This document shows, piece by piece, positions 24,959-35,292 of a stretch of 64,000 nucleotides of DNA. Position numbers and translations under genes: made by a program. Source of the DNA: Chitinophaga pollutisoli (lineage in GTDB: Bacteria > Bacteroidota > Bacteroidia > Chitinophagales > Chitinophagaceae); NCBI RefSeq assembly GCF_038396755.1, contig NZ_CP149822.1:4928001-4992000 (forward strand). Reading direction: 5' to 3'. Numbering within the stretch: position 1 is the stretch's first letter; each line of letters starts with the position of its first letter. Below the pieces are notes generated by a model. It saw nothing but the letters and a program-made list of their open reading frames with translations. It searched no databases and had not been told where the DNA came from.

Positions 24959-27900
24959 ATGCTGGATATCAAGGAAATACGGCTATTCTTCCTCCGGAAC
25001 GGCTACCTGCTCATCATAGCGGCCTGGCTGTTCACGTTCGCGTTCCTTTTCAATAACTACTGGAGTTACTATTCCTCTCCCCACGGCGTCCAGCGCAGCC
25101 TGGAAAACGATATCCACAGCCGGCAGGAGGATTTCCGGGAGCTGACGGCCGACACCGCCGTGGTTAACAGCCTCTTCCGCGGCGATTACAGCCGCGAAAC
25201 CCTGGAAGAAACCTACAGCGAAAGCTACCATGTTTTCGCCTACGATTCCTCCGACGCCGGTACCCGGCTGCGGTTCTGGAGCACCAACACCGTGGAGCCC
25301 CCGGCCCCCAATACCTCCACGCCCCCGACGACTTTCCGGAAAATGGCCAACGGATGGTATGTGGTGCTCACCCACCGGCCGGCGCCCGACAGGTGGCTGA
25401 TAGGACTGCTCCCCGTTAAGGAGGAATTCGCCATCAACAACGATTACCTCGGGTCGTCCTTCTACGGCCGCCCCGCCATCGGCCCGGAATATACCATCCA
25501 GTCCAAACCCCCGGGACTGCCCGTGGTGGATGCGGATAAAGGCATTCTTTTTACCTCCATTACGACCCCGCCAAATCAGACGCCGCGCCCAGCCTGGCGA
25601 GCGTGCTGCTGCTGACGCTGGGCGTGATCTGCGTGTTCATCTTCATCAATCTCTTCGCCTCGCTCATGGCGCGGAAACTCACGCCGATCCGGGGATTCCT
25701 TTTCCTGTTCGTGGTGGTGCTCACCTTCCGGGTGCTCACCTACCTATACCCGTTCCCCATCGACCTGGGAACGCTCAACCTCTTCCAGCCTACGATCTAC
25801 GCGAAAGATGATGTCTTCAAGTCACTGGGGGATTTATCCCTCAACGTAATGCTCACTTTCTGGCTGATTTTGTTCTTCCGCCAGCATGTGCGCACCATCC
25901 ATCCGCCCGTATTGCGGAAAAAATGGCAGGGCTGGCTCATTATCGGGGCCGCGGGGCTGGGCATGTTCATCGCCGGGCAATTCCTGCTCGACCTCGTGCG
26001 AAGCCTCGTGATCGACTCCAAGATCTCCTACGACGTCACCAACTTCTTTTCCCTCAACGAATACAGCGTGATCGGCAGCATGAGCCTCGGGTTCATCGCC
26101 ATCAGCTTCCTGTTCTTTTCCCAGATCGTCAATTACCTGCTCAACCAGCTCACGGATTTTCAATACAAAACCAAATACATCTCCCTGGCGCTGGTGGGCC
26201 TGGTGTGGCTCGCGTTCCGTTACAACCTGCCCGATTTCAGCGCCTCGGTGGTGCTGATGCTGTGGCTGCTGGCGTACGTGGCGATCCTCGACTGGCTGGA
26301 AACCCGCTTCAGCGGCAATTCCGCCTCCCTGCCGTTTATTATGTGGATGCTGATGATGACGGTCACCACATCCGCCGTGCTCGTGTATTACAACAACCAG
26401 AAAGAACTGAGCACGCGCATGCGGGTAGCCGAAAACCTGTCTAAACAGCGCGATCCCTACATGGAAACGCTGCTCAACGACGTGGGCGACCGCCTCATCC
26501 AGGACCCCGAGGCGCAGGCCTTCTTCCGGCATCCCACACGTGAAGGGCGCCGCCGGCTGGATGCCATGTTGCGGGAGAAGTATTTCGCCCGCTACCTCAA
26601 CCGCTTCAACGTACTGTTTTATACCTACGACACTGAAGGCGAAATCCTGTACAACAACGACGGCGTACCATTCAACGATCTCCAAAACCGCATCATGGGC
26701 AACACGCTCTCGCATGTGCTGGGCGATGACCTGTACTATGACGAGCGCAGCTTCCGCGACTATAGCTATATCGGGAAAAAGGAGTTCCCCGGAGCGGAAG
26801 GAGCGCCCATCGGGTACCTGTTTTTTGAAGTTCGCTCCGAACCCGAAATCGCGCAGGCCGACCGGCTCTATCCCGAATTGCTCATCGACGGCAACCGCCT
26901 TGACGGGCAGGAGAATACGGCGCAGTATTCCTGGGCCGTGTACGACAAGAACATCCTGGTGACCAACCACGGCAACTATGCCTTCAAAACCCGGCTGGGC
27001 GCGGCGGAAGTGCCGATGGCCGATGTGGTGTATGAAGACGAGGCCGACCATTCCCTGCTGTTTTACAAAGCATCGAAAGATAAACTGGTGATGGTGGTGA
27101 AGAAGACGCGGAATTTCCTGGAATTCATCACCCTGTTCGCCTACATGTTCTGCCTTTTCCTGCTGATTATCGCGATATACAGCCTGGTAGACCTCCTGGT
27201 GAGGGCGCGCCTCCAGATGTCGAATATGCGGACGATCCTCAAGGTCAGCATCCGGACGAAAGTGCAGACCACGATCATCTTCGCCGTGGCGTTTTCTTTC
27301 CTCGCATTGGGCCTCGCCACCATCCTGTTTTTCATCAACCGGTACCGCGCGCAGAATGCGCAGAAGCTCAGCGAAACGGTGCAGAGTATCGGGAAGGATA
27401 TGGAGGAAGTGTTTTACAACCACCGGCAGTTCGACGATCTGGATATGATCTACGACTCCATCTTTTCCACCCGGCTTGCCACATCCGTCGCAGATATCGC
27501 GCGGGAGCACAATGTAGACATCAATATTTACGATACCCAAGGGCGGCTCCAGCTCAGTACGCAGCCGTTGATGATAGAAAAAGGGTTATTGTCGCCGGGC
27601 ATGAATCCCATGGCGCTTTACCAGCTGTCGCAGCGCAGCCGCATCCAGTTTATCCAGGAAGAGAAGATCGGGCGGATGGGGTATATCAGCAGCTATGTGC
27701 CCATGCGGAGCCAGGGCGAGGTGTTTGCCTTCCTCAATGTACCTTACTTCGCAACGGAAAATGAATTGCGGCAGCAGATTTCCACGTTCCTCGTGGCGCT
27801 GATTACGATTAATGCGTTTATTTTCCTGATGGCGGGGATTCTGGTGTTGTTGATTTCCAATACCATCACCAAATCCTTCTCCCTCATCACCGAGAAGCTC

Positions 27901-28728
27901 CGCAGCGTGAACCTCGGCCAGCACAACGAGGCCATCACCTGGGACACCGACGATGAAATCGGGTTGCTGGTAAACGAATACAACAAGATGGTGCAGAAGC
28001 TGGAGGTGAGCGCCGCCATGCTGGCCAAAAGCGAGCGGGAAGGCGCCTGGCGCGAGATGGCGCGGCAGGTGGCCCATGAGATCAAGAACCCGCTGACGCC
28101 CATGAAACTCAGCATCCAGTATTTGCAGCGCGCCATCGCCAACGATTCGCCGGACGTGAAAGCCTTGTCCAAAAACGTGGCCAATACGCTGGTGGAGCAG
28201 ATCGAGCATTTGTCCAACATCGCGTCCGACTTCGCGGCGTTTGCCCATATCACAAAAGTCAACAACGAAGTGTTTTCCCTCAGCGAAATGCTGCAATCGC
28301 TTACCGCGCTGTATATGAGCAGTCCTGAGTGCCATATTTACTTCGGCCGGCAAGACAAGCCTTACCTCATCGATGCGGACAAGACGCAGATTAACCGTGT
28401 GTTCACGAACCTGTTGCAGAACGCCATCCAGGCGATCCCGGAAGGGCAGGAGGGGCATGTGGCGATCAGCATGAAGGAAGAAGGACCGCATTGGGTGGTG
28501 GTGGAGGTGATCGACAACGGTACGGGCATTCCGCCGGAAGCGCAGGAAAAGATCTTCGTGCCGAACTTCACGACCAAGTCTTCCGGTACGGGGCTGGGCC
28601 TGGCCATGAGCCGGAACATCGTGGAGCAGGCTGGCGGCGAGATCTGGTTCAGGACATCCCCGGGCATGGGCACCACATTTTTCGTAAGGCTGCCATTAGT
28701 GGCGGATCAGCAGGATTACAACGCTTAG
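24959..28728 (+). CDS. NtrY-like sensor histidine kinase, split by one frameshift
   Basis: Two frames (24959-25615 and 25603-28728) make one 1256-residue protein if one T is added to the T5 run at 25548-25552, giving ..DKGILFYLHYDPAKSDAAPSL.. across the break. Layout: first membrane helix (13-33), periplasmic sensor loop, a cluster of membrane helices, a second extracytoplasmic sensor region, a membrane helix, HAMP (SLITEKLRSVNLGQ), HisKA with phospho-His in VAHEIKNPLTPMK, and an HATPase with N box NLLQNAIQA and G boxes DNGTGI and GTGLGLA. No response regulator is adjacent. Signal unknown. It follows mazG by 5 bp. Confidence 0.85.
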
Positions 28729-28746
28729 CGGCGCCTTGTGCAGGCA

Positions 28747-28777
28747 TAAAAAAGGGCGCCGTTACCGGAGCCCTTTC
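28747..28777 (-). terminator. Terminator downstream of plsX
   Basis: Minus-strand stem AAGGGCnCCGGT/ACGGnGCCCTT followed by TTTTTT. It also lies just past the kinase stop on the other strand. Confidence 0.8.
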
Positions 28778-28811
28778 GAATGAATTAAGGTGTGTCTGTT
28801 GCAGGTATAAC

Positions 28812-29762
28812 TTATGCTTCCGGTGTAACCACGAAGCTTTCGCGGATTTTTTCGAGGAGTTTGGTCTGGATCATCTGTTCGGCCAGCACGATCATGTTGC
28901 AGAAAGCGCGTTCGCCGGAGATGCCGTGACCGATGATAACGGGTTCAGCAACGCCCAGTACGGGAGTGCCGCCATATTGCTCGAAGTCGAACCGGTCGAG
29001 GTATTCGTCCTTGATATTGCGCCTTACGGCGATATCATGGAAGGATTCGGCGAGTTTGAGGACCACGTTGCCGGTGAAACCTTCGCAAACGATGACGTCT
29101 GCGGTGTTTTTGAACACGTCGCGGCCTTCTACGTTACCAACGAAATTAACGAGGGGATTTTCTTTGAGGAGGGGATAGGTGGCCTGCGCGAGGAGGTTTC
29201 CTTTTCCTTCTTCTTCTCCGAGGTTCAGCAGGCCGATTTTCGGATTTTCGACTCCCTGGATGTATTTGGCATATAAAGAGCCGAGGATGGCGAACTGAAC
29301 GAGGTTCTCAGGTTTGCAGTCGGCGTTGATGCCCACGTCCAGCAGGAGGCCGGTGGAGCCGTCTTCCCGGGGGAGGATGGTGGAAATGGTAGGCCGCTGG
29401 ATGCCTTCGATGACTTTAATGGAGTAAATGGCGCCTACCATCATGGCCCCGGTGTTACCGGCGCTGATGAAAGCGTCAATCTTTTTGTTTTGTAGGAGAT
29501 GGAAGCCGATGGAGATGGAAGAATGCGGCTTTTCCTTTAAAGCTTTGGTAGGATGTTCATTCATCCCGATTACCTGGGATGAATGAACAACGGTATATCT
29601 TGACTGGTCTAACGCTGCTTCTGTGAGGAGGGGTGTTAAGGCCTGCTCATCACCAATCAACATCAGATGGGCATCAGATGCTTTGCTTAAAAATAATTTA
29701 ACTCCTTTTACTGCTTCTGCGGGGGCATAATCGCCGCCCATCATATCAAGCCCGATTCTCAT
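28812..29762 (-). CDS. plsX: Phosphate acyltransferase PlsX
   Basis: 316 residues; makes acyl-phosphate from acyl-ACP for phospholipid synthesis, bound to the membrane face. Diagnostic N-terminus RIGLDMMGGDYAPAEAV, then SSISIGFHLLQNKKIDAFISAGNTGAMM, LLDVGINADCKPENL, LLNLGEEEGKGN and VCEGFTGNVVLKLAES, all PlsX signatures. It is third in a yceD-rpmF-plsX operon; fabH, often next, is replaced by the terminator. Confidence 0.97.
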   Translation of the reverse strand: MRIGLDMMGGDYAPAEAVKGVKLFLSKASDAHLMLIGDEQALTPLLTEAALDQSRYTVVHSSQVIGMNEHPTKALKEKPHSSISIGFHLLQNKKIDAFISAGNTGAMMVGAIYSIKVIEGIQRPTISTILPREDGSTGLLLDVGINADCKPENLVQFAILGSLYAKYIQGVENPKIGLLNLGEEEGKGNLLAQATYPLLKENPLVNFVGNVEGRDVFKNTADVIVCEGFTGNVVLKLAESFHDIAVRRNIKDEYLDRFDFEQYGGTPVLGVAEPVIIGHGISGERAFCNMIVLAEQMIQTKLLEKIRESFVVTPEA

Positions 29763-29810
29763 GAACTGTGTTTTGTCTTGTGTGCTCGGGGGTAAAATTA
29801 GTAAAAATTA

Positions 29811-30005
29811 TTATTTAGCAGCAGCTTGTTTTTCCAAAACAACTTTTCCTTTGTAGAACAGTTTGTTCTCTACCCAATGAGCACGGTGTCTCAGGTGCAC
29901 TTCGCCGGTAGCGCTGTCGGTGCTTAAAGTTTCAGCAAACGCTTTGTAATGTGTTCTTCTCTTTGCTGATCTTTGTTGCGAGTGTCTGCGTTTAGGATTC
30001 GGCAT
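29811..30005 (-). CDS. rpmF: Ribosomal protein L32, cysteine-free form
   Basis: 64 residues starting PNPKRRHSQQRSAKRRTHYKA, the L32 signature. Zinc-binding L32 has two CxxC pairs in the second half; here that region (TGEVHLRHRAHWVENKLFYKG) has no cysteine, so this is a zinc-independent form. It lies between yceD and plsX, the conserved bacterial order. Confidence 0.96.
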   Translation of the reverse strand: MPNPKRRHSQQRSAKRRTHYKAFAETLSTDSATGEVHLRHRAHWVENKLFYKGKVVLEKQAAAK

Positions 30006-30035
30006 CTTATTTAATTTTTAAAATTGAATACGTTT

Positions 30036-30575
30036 TTAATTATCCCTGAACTTTTCCAACCCTTTCCAGATCGGATTGGCCTGTTGTTCGTCCTGTTGTT
30101 TCATTTTTTCCAACATCTCCAGCACTTTCGGATCGCATCCGCTTTTCCCGCTGGCGTCGTCCGGATGGATGCGCTGCATGGGAATGGCCAGGTTGATGAA
30201 CTCGTAAATGAAGTCGGCCACGTTCAGGTGGCTTTCCGTCCGGCTGATATAAGTCACGTCCGGATCTTCATCGGCACTCATTTCCTCCGGGTTGTCCACC
30301 AGTTTGATCACCTGGTTGAAATCGTCCCAGAGTTGCATCTCGAATGGCTGACCGCAACGATCGCAGGTAACTGTCAGTCTTCCCCCCACCTCGAACTTCA
30401 ACAGGAAAAATCCCGCTTTCTTATCTAAAGTAAGATTGACTGTGGCGTGACAGTCGGAAAAATCCGGCTCGGCACCCAGCTTCTCGAAAAAGTTGCCGTC
30501 GATCTGATATTGGAATGTATGCACCCCGGGCGTCAGACCTACAAAAGCTATGTCAAATTCGCGGAGTTGCTTCAT
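30036..30575 (-). CDS. yceD: YceD/DUF177 family protein
   Basis: 179 residues from the ATG at 30575. The longer frame from 30605 would start inside the promoter box at 30603-30610, so the internal Met (KQLREFDIAFVGL) is preferred. It has the CxxC pair CDRCGQPF in the middle and the C-terminal DPRWxxL-like motif (ANPIWKGLEKF) of the family. YceD is linked to 23S rRNA accumulation in other bacteria. First gene of the yceD-rpmF-plsX operon. Confidence 0.93.
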   Translation of the reverse strand: MKQLREFDIAFVGLTPGVHTFQYQIDGNFFEKLGAEPDFSDCHATVNLTLDKKAGFFLLKFEVGGRLTVTCDRCGQPFEMQLWDDFNQVIKLVDNPEEMSADEDPDVTYISRTESHLNVADFIYEFINLAIPMQRIHPDDASGKSGCDPKVLEMLEKMKQQDEQQANPIWKGLEKFRDN

Positions 30576-30602
30576 ATCAAAATCCTCCCTTTTAGAGGGA
30601 TG

Positions 30603-30610
30603 CAAAGGTA
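30603..30610 (-). promoter_or_regulatory. Promoter (TTG-18 bp-TACCTTTG) of yceD-rpmF-plsX
   Basis: The minus-strand -7 box TACCTTTG is preceded by TTTTTG with 18 bp between, the same layout as the box at 18123. It sits 27 bp before the chosen yceD start. Confidence 0.7.
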
Positions 30611-30772
30611 AACAAATATTTCCAAAAGCAAAAATTTCCTACTTTTGTTGATTCTCAGGCTAATATTATATAACAAAATATATAAAAATGTCAGATATTT
30701 ACAGCTAGTAAGTTGCGCCATTTTTGCTAACTTCATATCGCGCTCTGCATCACCATTTTTTGCACATGCCTC

Positions 30773-33239
30773 ATGAAATCCTCCAGTTCCCCCTATTCCC
30801 CCGAAGATATGTCAGATAAAGACAGAATAGGCCGGACACACCCGATGAACTCACTTACTGTACCCCCGAACGCCGGGGGAGCACCCCCGTTTTCGCACTT
30901 TCCATCGCCGTTTTCCTCCGCAACACCAACGCCGGCGTCCTCGTCACCGACGAAAAACACCGCTTTGTATGGGGGAACGACGTTTTCATGGAATTCTTCC
31001 ACGCCGGGACGTACAAAGGTAACCAACTTGACCTTACCTACCGGGCCATGACCGCCCATTTTGCCGCCGAAGTGTATGATTCCGGAGCTTTTGAGTTGAA
31101 AATGAAAGAGTTAAGGCGGAAAAGAAAGCCTTTCTTCGGCTGGGAGATCCCCTTCCGCAACGGCCGCATCTTCGAAATCAGCTATATGCCCGTGTACGAT
31201 GGCCCCCGGTTCGCCGGATCCATCTGGCAGATCGTAGACGTTACCCGCCACCGGCAGGCCGCCGAAGAACTCCGCCGCGTCGATGAGAAATACCGCGTCA
31301 TACTCGACAACCTCAACGCCGCCCTCTGCGAAACCGACCTGGAAGGCAACATCGTCAAAGTTTACGACAGCTTCTGCCGCCTTTCCGGATACACAGAGGA
31401 AGAGCTCATCGGCAATAACATCACCGACATCTTTGTGCCCGAAGAAAACCGCGACTACGCCCGCAACCTCCGCCGGTACCGCGTGGAAAAGAAAGTGGCC
31501 TTATTATATGATATGGAGATCGTCCTGAAAGATGGCACCCGCAAATGGGTGATCGCCAGCTCGGGCAATATCTACGACCGCGACGGCAAGGCTATCGGCG
31601 GTGTGGGCATCCATATGGACATCACCCCCAAAAACACCTCCAGCGCGAGCTCGAAGTAGCCAAACAGGCCGCCGAAGAAGCCCAGCGCACGCAAAAAGAG
31701 TTCCTCGCCAACATGAGCCACGAAATCCGGACGCCCCTCAACGCGATCATCGGCATGGCCCACCTGCTCGAAGAAACCGCCCTCAACGACGAACAGAAAG
31801 AATACATCAAAATACTCAAACACTCCTCCGGCATCCTTCACGGGCTCATCACCGATATCCTCGATATCTCCAAAATCGAAGCCGGCAAACAGGAAGTGCA
31901 TCCCCGCGAGTTCGACCTCCGCGAACTGGTCCAGAGCATGAAGCACACCTTCCAGATGAAGCTTGGCCAGCGGCCGATCCAGGTGACGGTGGAACTGGAC
32001 AAACGTATCGATTCGCTCCTCATCGGAGACGATATGATTTTGAACCAGATCCTCATGAATTTATTAGGTAATGCGGAAAAATTCACCAAGGAGGGCGAAA
32101 TTGCCATCAAAGTGAGCCTCGATGAGCTCCAGGCCAACGCGCTCTGGCTCCGCTTCCAGGTTTGTGACACCGGCATCGGCATCCAGGCCGACAAACTGGA
32201 GCTGATTTTCCAGAACTACAAACAGGCGGAGAAAGACATCCGCGAGCGCTACGGCGGTACGGGCCTCGGCCTGGCCATCGCCAAACAGCTGGTGGAATTG
32301 CAGGGCGGGCGTATTTCCGTGGAGAAAGGAGGGGAGTATAACACCTGCTTCACCTTCACGCTGCCGTTCATCGACACCCGGCGGTCCGCAGTGCGGCAAG
32401 GCGGGCAGGATGTGGAAAACAAATACGCCCGGATCGATTTCGGGCAGGCCAGGGTGCTGGTTGTGGAAGATAACCCCATGAACCTCAAGTACATCCTCAG
32501 CCTCCTCGAAAAATACAGGATCAACTACCAACTGGCCACCAATGGCCCGGATGCCCTGTATTTCCTGGAATCCAAGCAGTTCGACCTCGTGCTGATGGAC
32601 ATCCGGATCCCGGGAATGGACGGCTTCGAGCTGGCCCGCAAGATCCGGGAAGACGAATCGCGGCCCAACGTGGCCACCCCCGTGATCGCCACCACCGCCA
32701 CCGCCATGCCGAGCACCCTCGCCATGGCCCGCAGCATCGGCATTACTGAGATACTGACGAAACCTTATACTCCCGACCAGCTGTTGCAGGTACTTAACAA
32801 ATACCTCAACGAAGACGAAACCGAAATCATTATGGAAGTGCAAAATATTAGCGGCTACGAATTCCATCCTGACCTGGATGTCAAATACCTTAACACGCTG
32901 TACGAAAGCAATATCGGGTACGCCATCGACCTGTTCGACATTTACGTGCTTACCATCCGCGACGAGCTGATGAAGATCCGGAAAGTGGCGGATGCGGGCG
33001 ATTGGGAAACCCTCCGGTTCCAGGTCCATAAGATCAAGCCCAACTTCTCGATGGTAGGGCTCACCTGGATCACCACCAAACTGGAGACGATGGAAAACCT
33101 CCTGCGCCACAACGAAAACCTCGATACCATCCCCGCCCTCCTCGGCGAAATCGTGGAAGAAGTCAACGGTTTCTTTCCCATCATCGAAAATGAATTGCGG
33201 AAAATGCAGGCCTTCATGGCCGGCGGCGGCCAGATTTAG
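30773..33239 (+). CDS. Hybrid sensor kinase PAS-PAS-HisKA-HATPase-REC-Hpt, with two frameshifts
   Basis: Restored as one protein of ~822 residues. A PAS domain (FLRNTNAGVLVTDEKHRFVWGND) begins upstream of the first ATG of its frame (30988), so the start is probably 30773 with one base missing in a C5 or G5 run between 30841 and 30905. A second break is repaired by one A in the A5 run at 31630-31634, giving DITPKKHLQRELEVAKQ. Then: HisKA with ANMSHEIRTPLNA, HATPase (NLLGNAEKF, GTGLGLAIAKQL), receiver (VVEDNPMN, acceptor Asp in VLMDIRIPGMDG), and a C-terminal Hpt-like bundle with HKIKPNFSMVG. No membrane segment: a soluble phosphorelay protein. No partner regulator is nearby. Confidence 0.82.
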
Positions 33240-34123
33240 TTGAACTGCTCCAGCGCCTCTTTCACGTCGGAATAGTAACTGCCTCCGAAGAGATTGAGGT
33301 GCACCAGCAGGGGATACAACTGGCAAAGCGGGAGCCTTTCCTGCCATCCCTGCTCCAGCGGGTGGATGGCCTGGTAGGTGTAGTAAAACCGCGTGTCGAA
33401 CCCGCCGAACAGGCGTGTCATCGCCATGTCCATCTCGCGGTGGCCGAAATACACGGCCGGGTCGAAGATGCAGGCGCGGCCGTTTTGCGCCACGAGGAAA
33501 TTACCGCTCCACAGATCGCCGTGCAATAGTGCCGGCGGCTCTTCGGGGAACAACTCCGGGAGTTTGCGGCAGATCTTTTCGAGGCGCTGCATCAGTTGGC
33601 TGTCGAGCCGGTGATTGTCGAACGCCATTTTTGCCAGCGGGAGCAGGCGGTTCATGGCATAGAAAACAGCCCAGCTGGAATAAGGCGTGTTGTATTGTTT
33701 GATGGAACCGATGTAATTGGAAGTGTTCAGCCCGAACCAGGGGCGCGTTTGCTGGTGCATCCTCGCCATCGAAGCGGCGAAGTTCTCCCAGAAATCCGGC
33801 GAAGCGGCGCCTTTTTCCACGTATTCCGTTATCAGGAAAGCCCGGTTGCCGGCCACGCCGCTGCAGATGGGGCGGGGCACCGCAATCACTTCCGGAAGGC
33901 GCAGCTCTTCCAGCCCGCACATTTCCCGCGCAAACATCTCCGGGTGCTTCGCGGCATCGTTCATCTTGAGAAAGAAACGGCCCTGCGTAGTGTCTATGCG
34001 AAAAGTTTCGTTGATATCTCCCCCGTGTATCCGCTCTGCGTGAATTATCTGTAATTTCACGGAGAGTTGAAGATGGACGGTGAGGGATTTTTCAAGTTCC
34101 TGTTGAATGGTGAAGTCTAACAT
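33236..34123 (-). CDS. Fructosamine-3-kinase family protein
   Basis: 295 residues from the ATG at 34123 (LDFTIQQELEKSL); a longer frame to 34186 overlaps the divergent gene. It phosphorylates ketosamines, starting repair of glycated proteins, or a related small molecule. Kinase-like features: RIHGGDINETFRI (nucleotide loop), RFFLKMN (Lys), catalytic loop LLHGDLWSGNFL and the metal-binding IFDPAVYFGHREMDMAM. Its stop overlaps the stop of the convergent hybrid kinase by 4 bp, so neither gene has its own terminator here. Confidence 0.93.
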   Translation of the reverse strand: MLDFTIQQELEKSLTVHLQLSVKLQIIHAERIHGGDINETFRIDTTQGRFFLKMNDAAKHPEMFAREMCGLEELRLPEVIAVPRPICSGVAGNRAFLITEYVEKGAASPDFWENFAASMARMHQQTRPWFGLNTSNYIGSIKQYNTPYSSWAVFYAMNRLLPLAKMAFDNHRLDSQLMQRLEKICRKLPELFPEEPPALLHGDLWSGNFLVAQNGRACIFDPAVYFGHREMDMAMTRLFGGFDTRFYYTYQAIHPLEQGWQERLPLCQLYPLLVHLNLFGGSYYSDVKEALEQFN

Positions 34124-34146
34124 GTTCCTTTCGCTTACACTTAAAA

Positions 34147-35229
34147 ATGGAAAAAGAATACCGGTTCGGAAAACCTTTGATATCAATAGCGCTCGGGCTG
34201 GCGGGCATCTTCCTGCTGACCTGGGCGGTCGCGGTGGACGGATGGCTGGCAGGGATCTACTTTCATAGGTGGTACGATTTCATCAGTACGCTGTTCAGAA
34301 AGTTGTTCGGTCGATTCACGGGCAGCATAGGCGATGTAATTTACTGCGTTTGGGTTATAATAGGGATTATTTTTTTATTAAAATCAATCTGGCGGCTCTT
34401 CACGGCGCAATGGAAAGCACTGGGATATGCGCTCCTGAAGGCCGCATCCTCCCTTTGCTGGCTGTATTTTTTCTTCCTCCTCTTCTGGGGCGCTCATTAT
34501 CAACGCAGTTCGATGGTAAAGGAACTTGGGTTCGACGTACAGCCGTACACGAAAGCCGATCTCTACCTCCTGGCCGATACGCTCGTAAAACTCACCAACC
34601 GCGATAAATCCGCGCTGGAAGCCCTGCCTGCCGTTCCAGATACGCTGCCCCGCCGTGTATTCGCCGATGCGGCGAAAGCATATGGCCAACTGGCGCGGTT
34701 GCAACCTTCCCTGCGCTATTCCATCCCTTCCGTCAAAAAATCCATGTTCGGGAGATATCTCAACTACCTGGGCGTTACCGGTTACCTCAACCCCTTTACC
34801 AACGAAGCCCAGGTAAACACGACGGTCCCGGCCTTCCAGGTGCCGTTCGTCACCTGCCACGAGATTGCCCACCAGATCGGGTTTGCGCCGGAGGAGGACG
34901 CTAATTTTATTGGTTACCTCGCCGCCAGCCGGTATCCCGATCCCAGGTTCCAATATGCCGCCAACTTCGAAATGCTCTTGTATACGGTGAGGCGCCTGGC
35001 CAGGAGAGACCCTCCGCTCGCGCGCCTCGTCTGGAACAAAACACACCCCGGCATCCGCGCGGATGCAAAGCGGCTCATCGACTTCTACCGGCAATTCGAA
35101 GGCCCGGTAGACGAATTCTCCGCCGTTTTCTACGATTCCTACCTGAAAGCCAACAACCAGCAACACGGCATCCGTAGTTACAGCGAAGTGGTGGGCTGGT
35201 TGATGGATTACTACCGCATAAAAGGTTAG
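34147..35229 (+). CDS. DUF3810 membrane protein with zinc-protease motif
   Basis: 360 residues. Three membrane helices in the first ~115 residues are followed by a soluble domain with a HExxH motif (CHEIAHQIGF, His238, Glu239, His242) and an acidic EED at 249-251 that could supply the third ligand. The family is found across Bacteroidota; its substrate is unknown, and peptidase activity is inferred from the motif. Divergent from the fructosamine kinase (23 bp gap), convergent with arginase across a strong terminator. Confidence 0.88.
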   Translation: MEKEYRFGKPLISIALGLAGIFLLTWAVAVDGWLAGIYFHRWYDFISTLFRKLFGRFTGSIGDVIYCVWVIIGIIFLLKSIWRLFTAQWKALGYALLKAASSLCWLYFFFLLFWGAHYQRSSMVKELGFDVQPYTKADLYLLADTLVKLTNRDKSALEALPAVPDTLPRRVFADAAKAYGQLARLQPSLRYSIPSVKKSMFGRYLNYLGVTGYLNPFTNEAQVNTTVPAFQVPFVTCHEIAHQIGFAPEEDANFIGYLAASRYPDPRFQYAANFEMLLYTVRRLARRDPPLARLVWNKTHPGIRADAKRLIDFYRQFEGPVDEFSAVFYDSYLKANNQQHGIRSYSEVVGWLMDYYRIKG

Positions 35230-35242
35230 CATCCGCGAAATA

Positions 35243-35275
35243 AAAAAATGCGCCCCGGAGAGGGCGCATTTTTTA
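35243..35275. terminator. Bidirectional terminator between DUF3810 and arginase genes
   Basis: Stem AATGCGCCC/GGGCGCATT, 6-nt loop, with A tract before and T tract after, serving both converging genes. Confidence 0.9.
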
Positions 35276-35292
35276 TGCTGGGAAAAAATGTC

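Noticed and set aside
25834..27540. A 568-residue minus-strand open frame opposite the NtrY-like kinase
   Set aside because: Antisense shadow with His/Gln/Val bias and no domains; the kinase frame shows all expected motifs.
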